The notes beneath the pieces are model-generated. The model saw only the letters and a list, made by a program, of their open reading frames with translations. It was not told the DNA's origin and made no database searches. Shown in pieces: positions 1 to 10,600 of a stretch of 64,000 nucleotides of DNA. The translations under genes were made by a program, and so were the position numbers. How positions within the stretch are numbered: position 1 is the first letter of the stretch; each line of letters opens with the position of its first letter. This DNA is from Cinnamomum chago (Eukaryota; Streptophyta; Magnoliopsida; Laurales; Lauraceae), in contig CP142460.1 of NCBI GenBank assembly GCA_038049695.1, positions 22,819,001-22,883,000 on the forward strand, written 5' to 3'.

Positions 1-960
1 ACGAGAATGATTTGCAATCCAAAATTTGTTCGGAATACACAAAAGATCAAAACCAATGTGGGTTGCAGAAGAGGGCAAGCTACTTTCCTCCTCTCAACAA
101 AATTGAGCTTGGTATGAGGTGAGAACAGTAGACTGAAAGGTATGCTCACTTTAGAAGATAAGTGATAGCTTCTGAGTAGAATGTCTAGGTTGAATTTCTT
201 AGACAGACAATGGGCTTTTCCATAGCCAAGAATTAGGGTGGGGATAGAAGTACGCATGCTCCTTGTCATGTTCTGGAACACATGGCAACCAGAGGTGCGG
301 GGCTTCGGTAAATGGATTACCATAGGCTAGGCAACAATGGGTGGATAGTTCAGTTAATTCAGAATTTTCCTGATCAAATGTTAACAAATAATAAAGGGAG
401 ACTAGATTGGAGGGATGTCAAAAGCAATGATAAGCTGTCAAACAGTAAGTCCAATTGTAATAATATGTAAGGACCTTCACGATCAGGGCCCAATTAGGGT
501 GTTTTTAGGTGTTCTTTTATTCAAAATCATCATAATTGTCATAAGTTGGAATATCAGAGGTTCCATACACTATAAAAGAGACTACCTGTTAAAAAATTGG
601 TTAAAAAGCGCAATAATTAAAATATCAAAAGATATAAATCAAATTATTAGGGATCTATAAGGCTCGGTGTGGTTGGAAACAGGCGTCATCAAGAGGTACT
701 TCAAGAGGTCTTATTTCAGTATGGAATATGGATGTTCTTTAAGTCCAAGAAGGGTTACAGACACAGAAGTTTAGCTTTAAAATTAAAGAGTATTACAGAT
801 GATTTTTTTGTGGGCTGTAGCTAGTGTCTACAGGCTAACTAGGAGTCAAAAAGAAATAAATTTTGGGCAAACATTACCGCAATGACCCAACGCCATACTT
901 AGAAATAAAATGATTAATTAGTATCGAAGTAAAGTGGAAATAAGATCCAAAAAGAAAAAA
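1..960. other. no recognisable gene; unclassified AT-rich DNA
   Basis: I see no domain, splice pattern or repeat I can name here. A 62-codon minus-strand reading frame (387 to 199) has ordinary amino-acid composition, but it matches no family I know and has no convincing splice sites. Exons 4 onward of the minus-strand hydrolase gene (see 7518-13138) should lie at or beyond this end, but I found no hydrolase motif here. Confidence 0.4.
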
Positions 961-961
961 G

Positions 962-994
<33 letters not shown>
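961..994. repeat. GA microsatellite
   Basis: About 15 uninterrupted GA dinucleotides flanked by A/G-rich sequence. It is a simple repeat with no coding content. Confidence 0.9.
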
Positions 995-997
<3 letters not shown>

Positions 998-1345
998 TCT
1001 GATGTTGCTTTAGAAGCTAGATCAGAACCAAAAAAGGAAAAATAATGCTATCCTATTTAAAAGCCAAGATGGGAGATATTTTTACCGGTCATTAGTGTTT
1101 TAGTAAGGTTTTGACATAAGAAAATTTACGAGCTACTAAGATTTGGGGAAAAAAACTTGGCATTTGAAAGTTGTAATTTCGACAAAAACACTAAAAACCG
1201 AATTCTAAACTATAACTAGAAAATTGAATTTTTATTCATTTGGAATCTCGATTTGAGAGTATTTTTATTGGATGCAGATGGGGCGGATAACCTTATTTTC
1301 ATTAAATATTCCATTTACTTTAATGTTATTTAGTGGAAATAAGAG

Positions 1346-2830
1346 CAAAATGGTAAAACAGATGAAAAGGGCTTAACCACCCAAACCAGAAACCGACCTA
1401 AACTGCCCTAATCCTAACCCAAACTGACTTAACCCTAAACCTAACTGACTAAAGACTACTATAAATACGAATATGCTAGTTTCAAAGGGTTGCTATACAT
1501 TCTTACACTGTTCTCTATCAGCTTAAGCTTTTAAAGTAAGTGGTTGTCACTTGTCAGGTTGATATCAAAGGGGGAGGTTGAATGCTCGAGTCCCAGGGGT
1601 TGTGTTGTGCCTTGATGCCCTGTTTTCTCCCACAAAGGGTGTTGTATGTTCCTGTGTGGATTGCGGTGCCGCACGTGCAGGGGGGCTGACCTTTGATATA
1701 CATTGTAATACCATTCTCTATCAGCTTAAGCTTTTAGTGTAGGTGGTTGTTAACATGGCATTTATTAAATTTTCTCGGCTAACCAATCCTACAGCATACA
1801 TCTTACGACACGCACATTTCAGCACCGAGTCATTCCTCCTAGGATTAGAACTTGCAACCAGTTGGCTCTAATTCCATATTAAATTTACTCTGCTAACCAA
1901 TCCTACCAAAATCTCAAGGCACTAGTAGAGGCGACAGAAATACTTTTTAACAGAAAAGAGAGAAGATGAGGGAAGGCAAAAGGGAAGACAGAAGAAGAAA
2001 AAGAAAAGAGAGGACACGAGAATCCGAAAGATCAACAAAACTGTAAATAGTTAGTCAAATAAATAAGGTTCTATTATGTTTTGCCTTTCAAAGCATTAAA
2101 ATTCAACTTGGATTGGTGTATGATAAGTAAACACACTTTTAACTGCATGCAAGTTTGATTTACATGTTTTGAATAGTTAGTTGTAGTAGTAGTCCGATTT
2201 GAATATTTGATTTGTCCGATTAGCTCCATTTGAATCTTTTTTACTGAAAATGTGAATTTTTTTTATTTTAATTTGATAAGAATCAATTTCATCTGATTGG
2301 CTTCTATAGGAATTTTTAAACAAATGAAATTTCTATGGCTAATTGATAATATTCAAAATGGTAAAATGGATGAAAAAGCTTAACCAGTCTAAACTGCCCT
2401 AACCTTAACGCAAACTGACCTAACCCTAAACCTAACCGACTAAAGATTACTATAAATAAGAATATGTCAGTTGCAAAAGGGGGAAAGAGAGAAGACAAGG
2501 AAAGGCAGAAAGGAAAAGAGAAGGAAAGAGACAGAGAATCACAGAGAGGAAAAGAAGATCAAAGAGATCTACAAAATTGTAAGTAGTTAGTCAGACAACT
2601 AGGGTTCTGTTTTGTTTTACCTTTAGAAGTATTAAAATTCAACTTGGGTTGGTGAATGATGAATTTATAAATACATTTTAAAGTGTATGCAAGTCTGATT
2701 TACTTTTTTTGAATTGTTGATTGGAGGGGAAGTCAGATTTGAATATCCAATTTGCCCGATTAGTTCTATTTGAATCTTTTTAAATGAAAATGTGATTTTT
2801 ATCTTTTAATTTGATAAGAATCGATATTTT
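1346..2830. repeat. diverged duplication with an insertion in the first copy
   Basis: Two related copies lie in direct orientation. The stretch at about 1346-1485 (AAAATGGTAAAA, GCTTAACC, then CCTAAACTGCCCTAA) recurs at about 2355-2480. The stretch at 1975-2290 (AACTGTAAATAGTTAGTC, then AAAATTCAACTTGG) recurs at 2500-2830. Copy 1 has roughly 490 extra bases (about 1486-1975) that copy 2 lacks. There is no long reading frame. The spacing fits an ancient tandem duplication followed by an insertion. Confidence 0.6.
1506..1760 (+). repeat. two copies of an LTR-end-like segment
   Basis: The phrase TTCTCTATCAGCTTAAGC followed by TTTTA and a GTGGTTGT motif occurs at about 1511 and again at about 1713. 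It resembles the 3' end of plant Ty1/copia LTRs just before a methionine-tRNA primer site; the second copy is followed by AACATGG, the start of such a site, but it then diverges. I read this as remnants of a decayed LTR element. No coding region accompanies it. Confidence 0.4.
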
Positions 2831-3634
2831 TTTTTTATTTGGTTTCTAAATGAATGAAATTTCTACTATTGATTTGATAATATTTAATCTGATTTGATAT
2901 ATGATTTTGATTTTGGAGCCAATGGCAATTTGAAAAGGGCTTTGATATGATATTATGTGACTTTGTTTCGCTGTACCATGATTTTATCTGAATATCCGAA
3001 AATAGTACCACTGCCTGTTGTGTGAAGTCCCTTGAGCCAAAGACCCTAAAATTCGACCCAATATTTGAAAGGTGGTTGTCTGGACATCTGGATTTCTACT
3101 AATTAAGCCAGGAGCCTAAAATTGTCAATTTGAGATGGGACTCAGTACTCAGTGTCGCTGTTAGCTAGATGTCAGCCTAGGCATTTATATGTACTCTAAT
3201 TATTTTCAAAATTAGCAATATGTTTGCCTAGACATTTATATGTAGGTCCAGTTATTTTCATCATTGGAAATTTTCACTGATCATAATCAGGAAGGGAATT
3301 TTGTTCTGGTTTTGAAGTTTAAGACCTTGGGTTTCTGAATACTATATTTCGTTATGAGGTTATTTTAGATAAAATATAAGGATTTCCTATATTAAGAATT
3401 AGTCTTGGAAAGGTGCATTTTTAATATAGTCCTCTAATATTTCTGACATCTGACCAATAGATGGGCATTTCTGAACTTCTGTGGGCCCCTAGGCTAAATC
3501 ACGATCCAAGCCTTTCATCTTCTTTAGAAGGCTCAAAACAGCGGCTAGGAAGTCAAATTTCCTGTCTTAGTTCCTCATAGATTTTGAGAAATGTATGTAA
3601 AACAGTGAACCGTTGGATGAGTAAGGTGTAAATG
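2831..3634. other. no feature recognised
   Basis: AT-rich sequence with a short internal repeat (GCCTAGNCATTTATATGTA at about 3177 and 3225). No coding region, tRNA or terminal repeat was seen. Confidence 0.4.
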
Positions 3635-5010
3635 GTATGTGTAAGTCCCCGACCCGAGTGAGCCCGATTAGTGCTAATTAAGTTGCGTGTTAGTGCTAAG
3701 CTTGATTAGTGATTTCTGGCTAAGTTGGGTTTGGAATAGCTTTTGTTATAGTTTTGGAGTAACTTTGTGGATTTTGATTGCTCTGTGCTAGTAGGGCCCT
3801 TTGGGGGTTCCTTTTCATGACTTTGCATGTGCTTGAGGATTTATCGGAGATTTTTGCATTCATGGTTCTAATCTCGTTTTATTGGTATTGTTATTCCATA
3901 CAACTTTCATGTTGATCCCGTGTCCATTTGAGATCCCGAAACCCGATTTCATAGCCTTGAGGGCAAAACAGTCATTGCACACAAAATCAGTACCCAAAAC
4001 TTGATATTCTCGAAACCCGCGAAACATACACTTTTTGGAAACTAGATATTTCGACGATCATTTCTTCCTTCTTCGTCGAATCCATCCGAGGTCCCGAAAG
4101 AGATGATTCCAGCCAAACTACCTTCTTTAGTTGTGGGACCCAATTCATTTGTTAACAAAGGGAGGGAAACCACTATCCTATTGATTTCATTCTTCTTGTT
4201 CCAGCCCCAACTATTGAACCTAGGGTTTTTCTTGCAACTTCTTCTTCTTCTTCTTGCTTCTCCATCTCCAACGCACACCAAGATTTGCATCAACCAAGAA
4301 ATGGAACTCACCATCCTCTTCCTCATCTAGCAAGCTTCATTTTGATACCTTTTGTAGAGGAATTCATCAACCTAGAGACCTCCCTTGAGCTAGCTCTCTT
4401 CATTTGAAGGTCATCCAAGTAAGTAATCCTCCACATCTCCTAGATTAGTGTTCCTCTAGCTCTTGATGAGCTCCATGTGCATTATGGGTAGTTCTTTCAA
4501 TTTCATTCTTTGTGTAACCCATTTTAGGGTTGTTTTGGGGGTTTTTTATTGTAGCTTGGAAGTGAGCTTAAGAAGTGATAGAGGCTTGATTTTTTGGCTA
4601 GCTTGGACCTAAGGCAAGTGAATGATTGGGTATTTTAAGTTTTAAATGGTTGGTGAAGCATTTATGGATTTTCATGTTTTCATTAATATGTTTATGGTTG
4701 AAATAAATGTTCTTGATGGAGTATTAAAGGATGCATGTATGGTCATAAAGACATGTTAGCTCATAGCAATTAATGTTTTCTTGTTTTGCCTTGAATATGT
4801 ATATTGTGTGAAATGGTTTCCTTCTCCTCTTTGCTTGTATGGAATGTGATATGGATGGAGGAGAATGTGATGGATGTGGTTGGAGATTTGAGGTCATTTG
4901 AATGAAGATTTATACTCCTCATTTAATGTATGAAAGTGGTTAAGAAGGGGTTGTAAAAAGGAAGAGTTATTGTGGAGCTGAACTGGTCCGAATTCAGGTT
5001 CTGGACAGTT

Positions 5011-5280
5011 CGCTCGAGCGACCATGACACTTCGCTCGAGTGACCTGTCCAGGAAAGGGTTCGGAGCATTCCAGTAGCTTGGTCGCTCGAGCGGACCCCT
5101 GGTCGCTCGAGCGGACATCCCAGAACTCATTCCAGAGAGTTGTTCGTTCGAACGCATTTAAATATTCGCTCGACCCAATGAGTTCGTTCGAGCGACCTCC
5201 ACTTCGCTCGAGCGAACCCACCCAGACAACCATTCCAGCGAGCGACTCGCTCGAGCGAACCCTACAGTCCGCTCAAGCGA
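5011..5280. repeat. array of CGCTCGAGCG palindromic cassettes (element A)
   Basis: About nine copies of a 10-bp palindrome, CGCTCGAGCG or a close variant (CGTTCGAACG, CGTTCGAGCG, CGCTCAAGCG), start at 5011, 5033, 5084, 5104, 5145, 5185, 5205, 5248 and 5270, with a half-site at 5167. Spacers of 10-40 bp are unrelated to one another. All copies keep the palindrome or lose it by one base. The surrounding DNA is AT-rich, so this is a sharp local island of CpG and XhoI-like sites. Confidence 0.9.
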
Positions 5281-6252
5281 TGCGGTTCGTTTGGCATAGG
5301 CTATGTTTGGGACAATGTTCAACTGTTTCAATGGTTGGGTCTATTCTCTGGGAACCCCTCTATATCAAGGAGATTTATTAAGCATTGTATGAGGCCATTT
5401 GAGGAAGAAACCATATCACAAAGATTTCATTCGAAGTTTTGAAACTTCAAGGTGTATAAGGAGCCCGGAATGTCTTCTCACTCAAGGAGTACCAAGTCTT
5501 TATTATAACCGACATACGGGACCCCTATACACTAAATAGATCTTGAAACCAGTATTTTACCCGAAATTGTTATAGTTCATTGTTTCACTTCATTCCAAGA
5601 TTTACTTTACATGATTTGTTTTCCCGAAAGCATAATAGTGACACTAGTAGCATTGACTTGTCCCGAAGAGTATTGCCCGACATGAAATGAGAGTTACGCA
5701 CCTGAGTATTCTTGCCCCGTTCATTTATTTACTTGAACTTGATGTATTTTGCATATGTCTCGATTTGTTGTTTAACCTATGAGTCGGCATCACTAAGCTT
5801 GGATACCTTGTTGGTTTGATCCACCGACTTGGAGATCCCTCTCCCGTCCCGCCAGCTGCAGTTTGGATCCCGATACCCAGTTATTACTGTGGTCCCGTCC
5901 CGATACCCGGTTCGCTACCGTGGTCCCGTCCCGTATATTTATATTGTATATATGATTTGCGTTGAATCTCCTCACCTTGTGTGACTGAGATCAACGTCCC
6001 GTTATACTGTTGTCACTGTAGTGACAGAGGACTTAGCTTTATGTGATTGCCATCTTGTTAGTTCCCGATTCCTTGGATACCTTATGTGTTTTATCTTGTT
6101 TACTGTTTTCTAGCAAATGATTTATCTACTTTATGAGAGTTCTTGTTTAAACAGATTTCTATGCTTTTCAAGGTATTTCCTTTACTACTACTTGTTGTTG
6201 TATCTTTTCATTCTCTTGCCAGACCGTCGTGTCTGACCCATTTGCTTTGGTA

Positions 6253-6340
6253 CTCAGGTCCCGTTGCCGGTTTCCTTGAGGAGGAGGCGGTAGGTGAGCC
6301 GCAACCTCTAGTCGAGTGGCGTGCTGACGATGTCTTGTAG
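6253..6340 (+). other. conserved short reading frame ending EWRADDVL (element A)
   Basis: After a TACTCAGGT motif the frame reads an acidic run (LEEEAVGEP) and ends VEWRADDVL-stop. A matching frame in element C (35610-35699) starts after CCTCAGGT, has EEQSGEE and EEE runs, and ends REWRADDVE-stop. Elements A and C otherwise differ widely in sequence, so the shared ending suggests selection on a peptide or on an RNA or primer feature. In A the open frame extends upstream to 6143. I do not recognise the peptide. Confidence 0.5.
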
Positions 6341-6740
6341 ACATCGGGTTGCATCGAGAGGCGTAACATTTTGAGGAGAACTTTTAACCATTCTTTGGGT
6401 TATTGTTTTGTTTATATTGGCCTTTGTTGGCTCTAATTTTGGGGAATGTAACTAAATGATCTTTTGTTAAATTTTAACTACTTTTGGAAAACATGCTATA
6501 AATCATTGCTCATTCTGATACAGTATTTTATACTTGATGTTATCTCCATGACTAAGGATAGTTTGACTATTTGATTTGCTACATGCTTCCGCACTTAAAA
6601 GAAATATTCATTGTGGTTGTGATATCCTCACCGCGGACACCTGTGGGAAATTAAATAAATGTAGATGTAATGTGGATCATCACCACTATCGTCCCGACTC
6701 CGGATCGGTTCCTTCAAGGGCCCGGTCCGGGGTCGCGACA

Positions 6741-7517
6741 GTATGATTCCGTTGTGTGATCCAAACGTGGAATGCAATCCTCCGCTAAAATCCACAGTGA
6801 GGATTTCCTAGTTCTAGGGGATGAGGGATGCAAGGAATCCTCTAAACTGTTAATTCCTCTCCTATTACCAAACGTGCCTGTAATTTGTGTGTAGGTGGGT
6901 GGGGAAGGAAAGTGGTCAGTTCGGAATTAGGCAATTTTGGCCGAAACAAACCAAACTTTGTAACTATGGACTGCTGTCATCTTATTCATATAAGTGGGCC
7001 CAGATGTGCACTACAGAGCAGTACACCAACAAATCATTCCTCATTAATATTCTTAGCACCAAAAAAAAAAACTGAAAGAAAGAAACCCCTGAATAGCTTG
7101 ATTAAAAGAACAAACACAAAAATCATTTACTAATCGTCACTCATTGAATGTGGAAAGCCTTTGCATATTCTATATTTTGCGTAAGTAGCTTCTGTCCTAA
7201 CTTCTGTCAGCGGATGTATCTCTAGCATACAACCTGACATTAAGCTCCAGATATTACTGGTCTCACCATTTGCATTTTCATATATATGATAATACCTATT
7301 CACAATTCCAAAAGCATCAGGTTTCTGTGATTATTCTGCAATCAGTCATCGTTTTTTTGCCAATTACTATTTAAATTCTCTAAAATTGGATTTGGCTATA
7401 GATATTGCATAAGTTTAAACTTAAAAGAAAAAAGTTACATGGCTGTTAGACAGTTTTGAATTGCTAAGCTTCATTTCAAATTGAATTAAAAGAATGTAAT
7501 CTCCATAGAGTCCATAC
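6741..7517. other. intron-like DNA with a MITE-like end
   Basis: This stretch lies 3' of exon 3 of the minus-strand hydrolase gene, so it should be its third intron. The first 150 bases end in CCAAACGTGCCTG, which resembles a hAT-type MITE terminus; its partner end is unclear, perhaps because element A landed inside it. No hydrolase exon was found here. Confidence 0.4.
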
Positions 7518-7691
7518 CTGCCCTAGAATTGTCCAAGGTCCACCATCTGGTACAAGACATATACGAATAAATTCAGCATCGTTCACTATACTATCTGCTC
7601 GAAAATGTTTTGAGTACTCAACCAACTGCTCTGCTGATGTCATTTGTGAGAGAGATGATACTGTCAGAGGAGTTGATAACCCTGTTCCCCG
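7518..7691 (-). CDS. hydrolase exon 3
   Basis: Its acceptor is CTGGCAG|CGGGG and its donor GGGCAG|GTATGG. It has 58 codons, from RGTGLSTPLT to WTILGQ, with both borders in phase 0. Confidence 0.85.
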
Positions 7692-10600
7692 CTGCCAGAT
7701 GAAAACTCCATCAATAATTAATAGACAGAGATATACCTAGATGGAAATTTTCAAGTATACCATTGTGCCAGTTGCAAAAATCATGCCTGGTCCAACAAAA
7801 TGACACGGTATTCTTCACATGCTTTCTTTACCCATCCGCTTGCTTCGGTTGGCCGTGGGCTCTCAAAACCTGGCCCTCCCTGCAGGTATAATAGATATGG
7901 CAGTGGTTGGTCTTCCTTCCCAACTGTAATAAACATGCTTCATTAGTATGGAGAAAAAACGAAGAGCAAATTCAAAATCAATACAGACTAGATCATGTAG
8001 TACTGTCAGCAAAGAAGCTATGCAAGATTATTAATAACAGGATCAGTGGTTAATGGTTATCAGAAGAGAGCTAGAAATCTTTATAGAGATGTAAATTAAA
8101 TCAGCAGCTAAAAATGAATTATGCGAATTCCACAAAATTCTCAGTTATTTTGCTTGGCTTGAAATAAAAATTTACTTTCACCAAAGATCCTTCAAAATTC
8201 TATATCTATCCTTAACACAAGGTTCCCAGGAAAAATACTACATATACTTTCTAATCCTAACCAATCAAATACAAATTCTGACCCACAAAAAAAAATCAAT
8301 ATATCATAATTATATTCCCAGGAAATGAATCCCAGCTATAGATTGTTATAATTCGAATATAGATTTCTAAATAAGCGAAATCAACAACTAAAAATAAACT
8401 CAATGCCCCTTTCCAACTATAGCATCACACTGTAAGAACCCGATTTCTAATTATGAGAATACTTTTAAGTAATTATTTGGGCTTAGTGGCTAATTAAGTG
8501 CAATTAGGTGTTAATTAATTTGTTTCGTGAGTTAGAATAGTGTTTCGTAAGTTTCAGGGAGTTTTTAGAGAGTTTGGACTCAGTTTAGCACCTTGGAAGG
8601 TAGTTGCAATTTTTGGGAAAAGGCAAAGACTATTTTGGGAACTTCAGAAAATTGCCTTTTGTGTTTAGTATATAGATTAAATTGTCCTGAACACCTTTCG
8701 TGTCCACCCAAAGTCATTCGATGCCTCGAAACCCCTCATTTCTCAAACTTGCTCCTAACCAGGGACTTAGTTGCCAATTTTGTAAAAGTTGAGTTTTCTC
8801 TCGAGACCTCGAAATATGTCGTGCTTGGGCTCATTAGAAAGACAATTTAATTTCTAGCAACTTTTGTTCTTGGCCCGAGACCATCCGAGCCCTCGAAGAC
8901 CTTTATTTTGCCTAAACAAGTTGTCACTTAAGCCAGGATGTATCCATCATTTCTGAAATTCCTGAAACTATATAAGTGCACGACCCCGTTATTGTTCATC
9001 ATCCCCTTTGTGCGATTCCAGCAGCTAAAAGTCATCTCTCTCTCTCCTCTCTTCCTCATTTCCTTCCCTATATCCATCAAATTCAGGCCATTTCTTCACA
9101 ATCCGTTGTCGCCAACGAGTTCCTCTCCTCAAGATTCATCTTCTCCTTCGTTTTCACGCAAATTCACGCCCAGCAGTTTCCCCAATTTCGTTTTCTTTGC
9201 TGGTTACTGAGAGGTAAGATCTCTCTTCCTTTCCTTAGATTCGTGTTTAGGAGTGCATTTCATCCAACTATTTCAACATGCATGCTCAAGTTCATTTTCC
9301 ATCATAGATAGTGGGTTTTCTTAGGTTTTGATATAAGGAACCTGGGGAATTTCGTGAAAAAGGAGTTCCAGAGTGTTTGAGAGATTCTTGAGTAAGTTGG
9401 GAGCATGGAGTACCCAAGGCAAGTGCTCAATTTTGATTTCCTAGCATGAATGCTTAAAATGGTGATGAATTGTCTAAATTCTACTCTATGACAGATTACC
9501 CGATTGTGATGCTAGATGGTGGTAATTAGATGGAATTTGATACCAATTTGAGACCCTAATTACATACTAGAATTTCCTCTGAATTACCTAGGAAATTGGC
9601 TAAGGAAATCTCCCAAAAACAGCCCTCGAACTCGCCCCCAACTGAATGTTGCAATGTGCTCGGCAATCTACATGAGCAGGCAAACCACCGAATGCACAAG
9701 GTAATGCACTCAACGGTTCACCTACTCTGGTAAACCGCCGACTGCACTGAAGACTCACTCGGCTGTTTGCCCGAGCAGGCCGACTGTCGATTGAACAAAA
9801 GGGCCACTCTGCCATTCTACCTTCTTGGTCCATTTGACCTATTTTTTCAGCCCTTTCTTGCCTCGACACCCTAGGGCCCATATTTGGTGAATTGTAGGCC
9901 TTTGTTTGACCTAATTTTTACCAATGGATGATTTTCAACCAGGATTTTCCATGGGGAAAACCTTGGAATTTGGAAATTGAAATATGGACGGGAAATTGGG
10001 GCTCGCAATAGCGTTTCACTTAAGAAACATAAAGAAACCTTTGACAAATGTGTCTAGGCTTCGAGGGTGTTGCCCCTAAAACCCCAGCAGGGGCGCAGCC
10101 CCCAACGAGCTCACTGCGAAGCTCGACCCACATTTGTTGAGTTTACCATACCCCTCTTGTTGGTAAGTACCTTCGAACTTGGACTCATTTAGATCCTTGG
10201 ACTTGAGACCAATGCGGAGTGATCTTGTGGGCTTACATACACTCCTAGGAATTACCAGAGACCTGTGTAGAGCAGTGTTATGTCAAGAGTATGCTCGCCT
10301 GGGAACTTGAATGTCAAATATCAAAGCACCAAGTAAACTCGGAACTTAGGACATTCAGGGTCCGAGGCAGAGCATAGAGTTGAATGACACTGTAACACTT
10401 TGCTATGACAATCCAAGACTTAGTATTTGGTATTTGTACTTCTTCCTTGATAATGCAATTGTTTATACACTTAGCATGCTAGTTTCATGTCTATTTCACC
10501 ACATGCATCACTAGTGTGTTGTCATGCGTAGCACTTGTCCGATTTGTACTCGACTACCTTATTTTCATGCTTGACCCCCATTTGACCTAGAATGGACTTA

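Larger units (their letters stand above)
3640..6740 (+). mobile_element. element A: large non-coding LTR-like insertion
   Basis: The 3101-bp segment starts TGTAAGTCCCCGACCC and ends GGTCGCGACA, giving TG...CA termini. It is flanked by the perfect 5-bp duplication GTATG (3635-3639 and 6741-6745), the hallmark of LTR-retrotransposon integration. It has no gag or pol. Inside, in order, are a pyrimidine-rich block (about 4090-4330), a donor-like AAGTAAGT near 4420, a palindrome array (5011-5280), direct repeats of CCCGTCCCGATACC (about 5820-5940), and a short reading frame ending EWRADDVL-stop at 6340. I infer a solo LTR or a non-autonomous LTR element. Its relatives are elements B and C. It lies in the presumed third intron of the hydrolase gene. 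Confidence 0.75.

Noticed and set aside
1395..1450. CCCTAAACCCTA-like phrases resembling plant telomere repeats
   Set aside because: The units are irregular (CCTAATCCTAACCC, TTAACCCTAAACC) and few, and the phrase recurs in the duplicated copy at 2400. It is a degenerate repeat, not an interstitial telomere tract.
4103..4330. Opposed 75- and 94-codon frames in element A
   Set aside because: They overlap on opposite strands in a pyrimidine-rich tract and match nothing I know.
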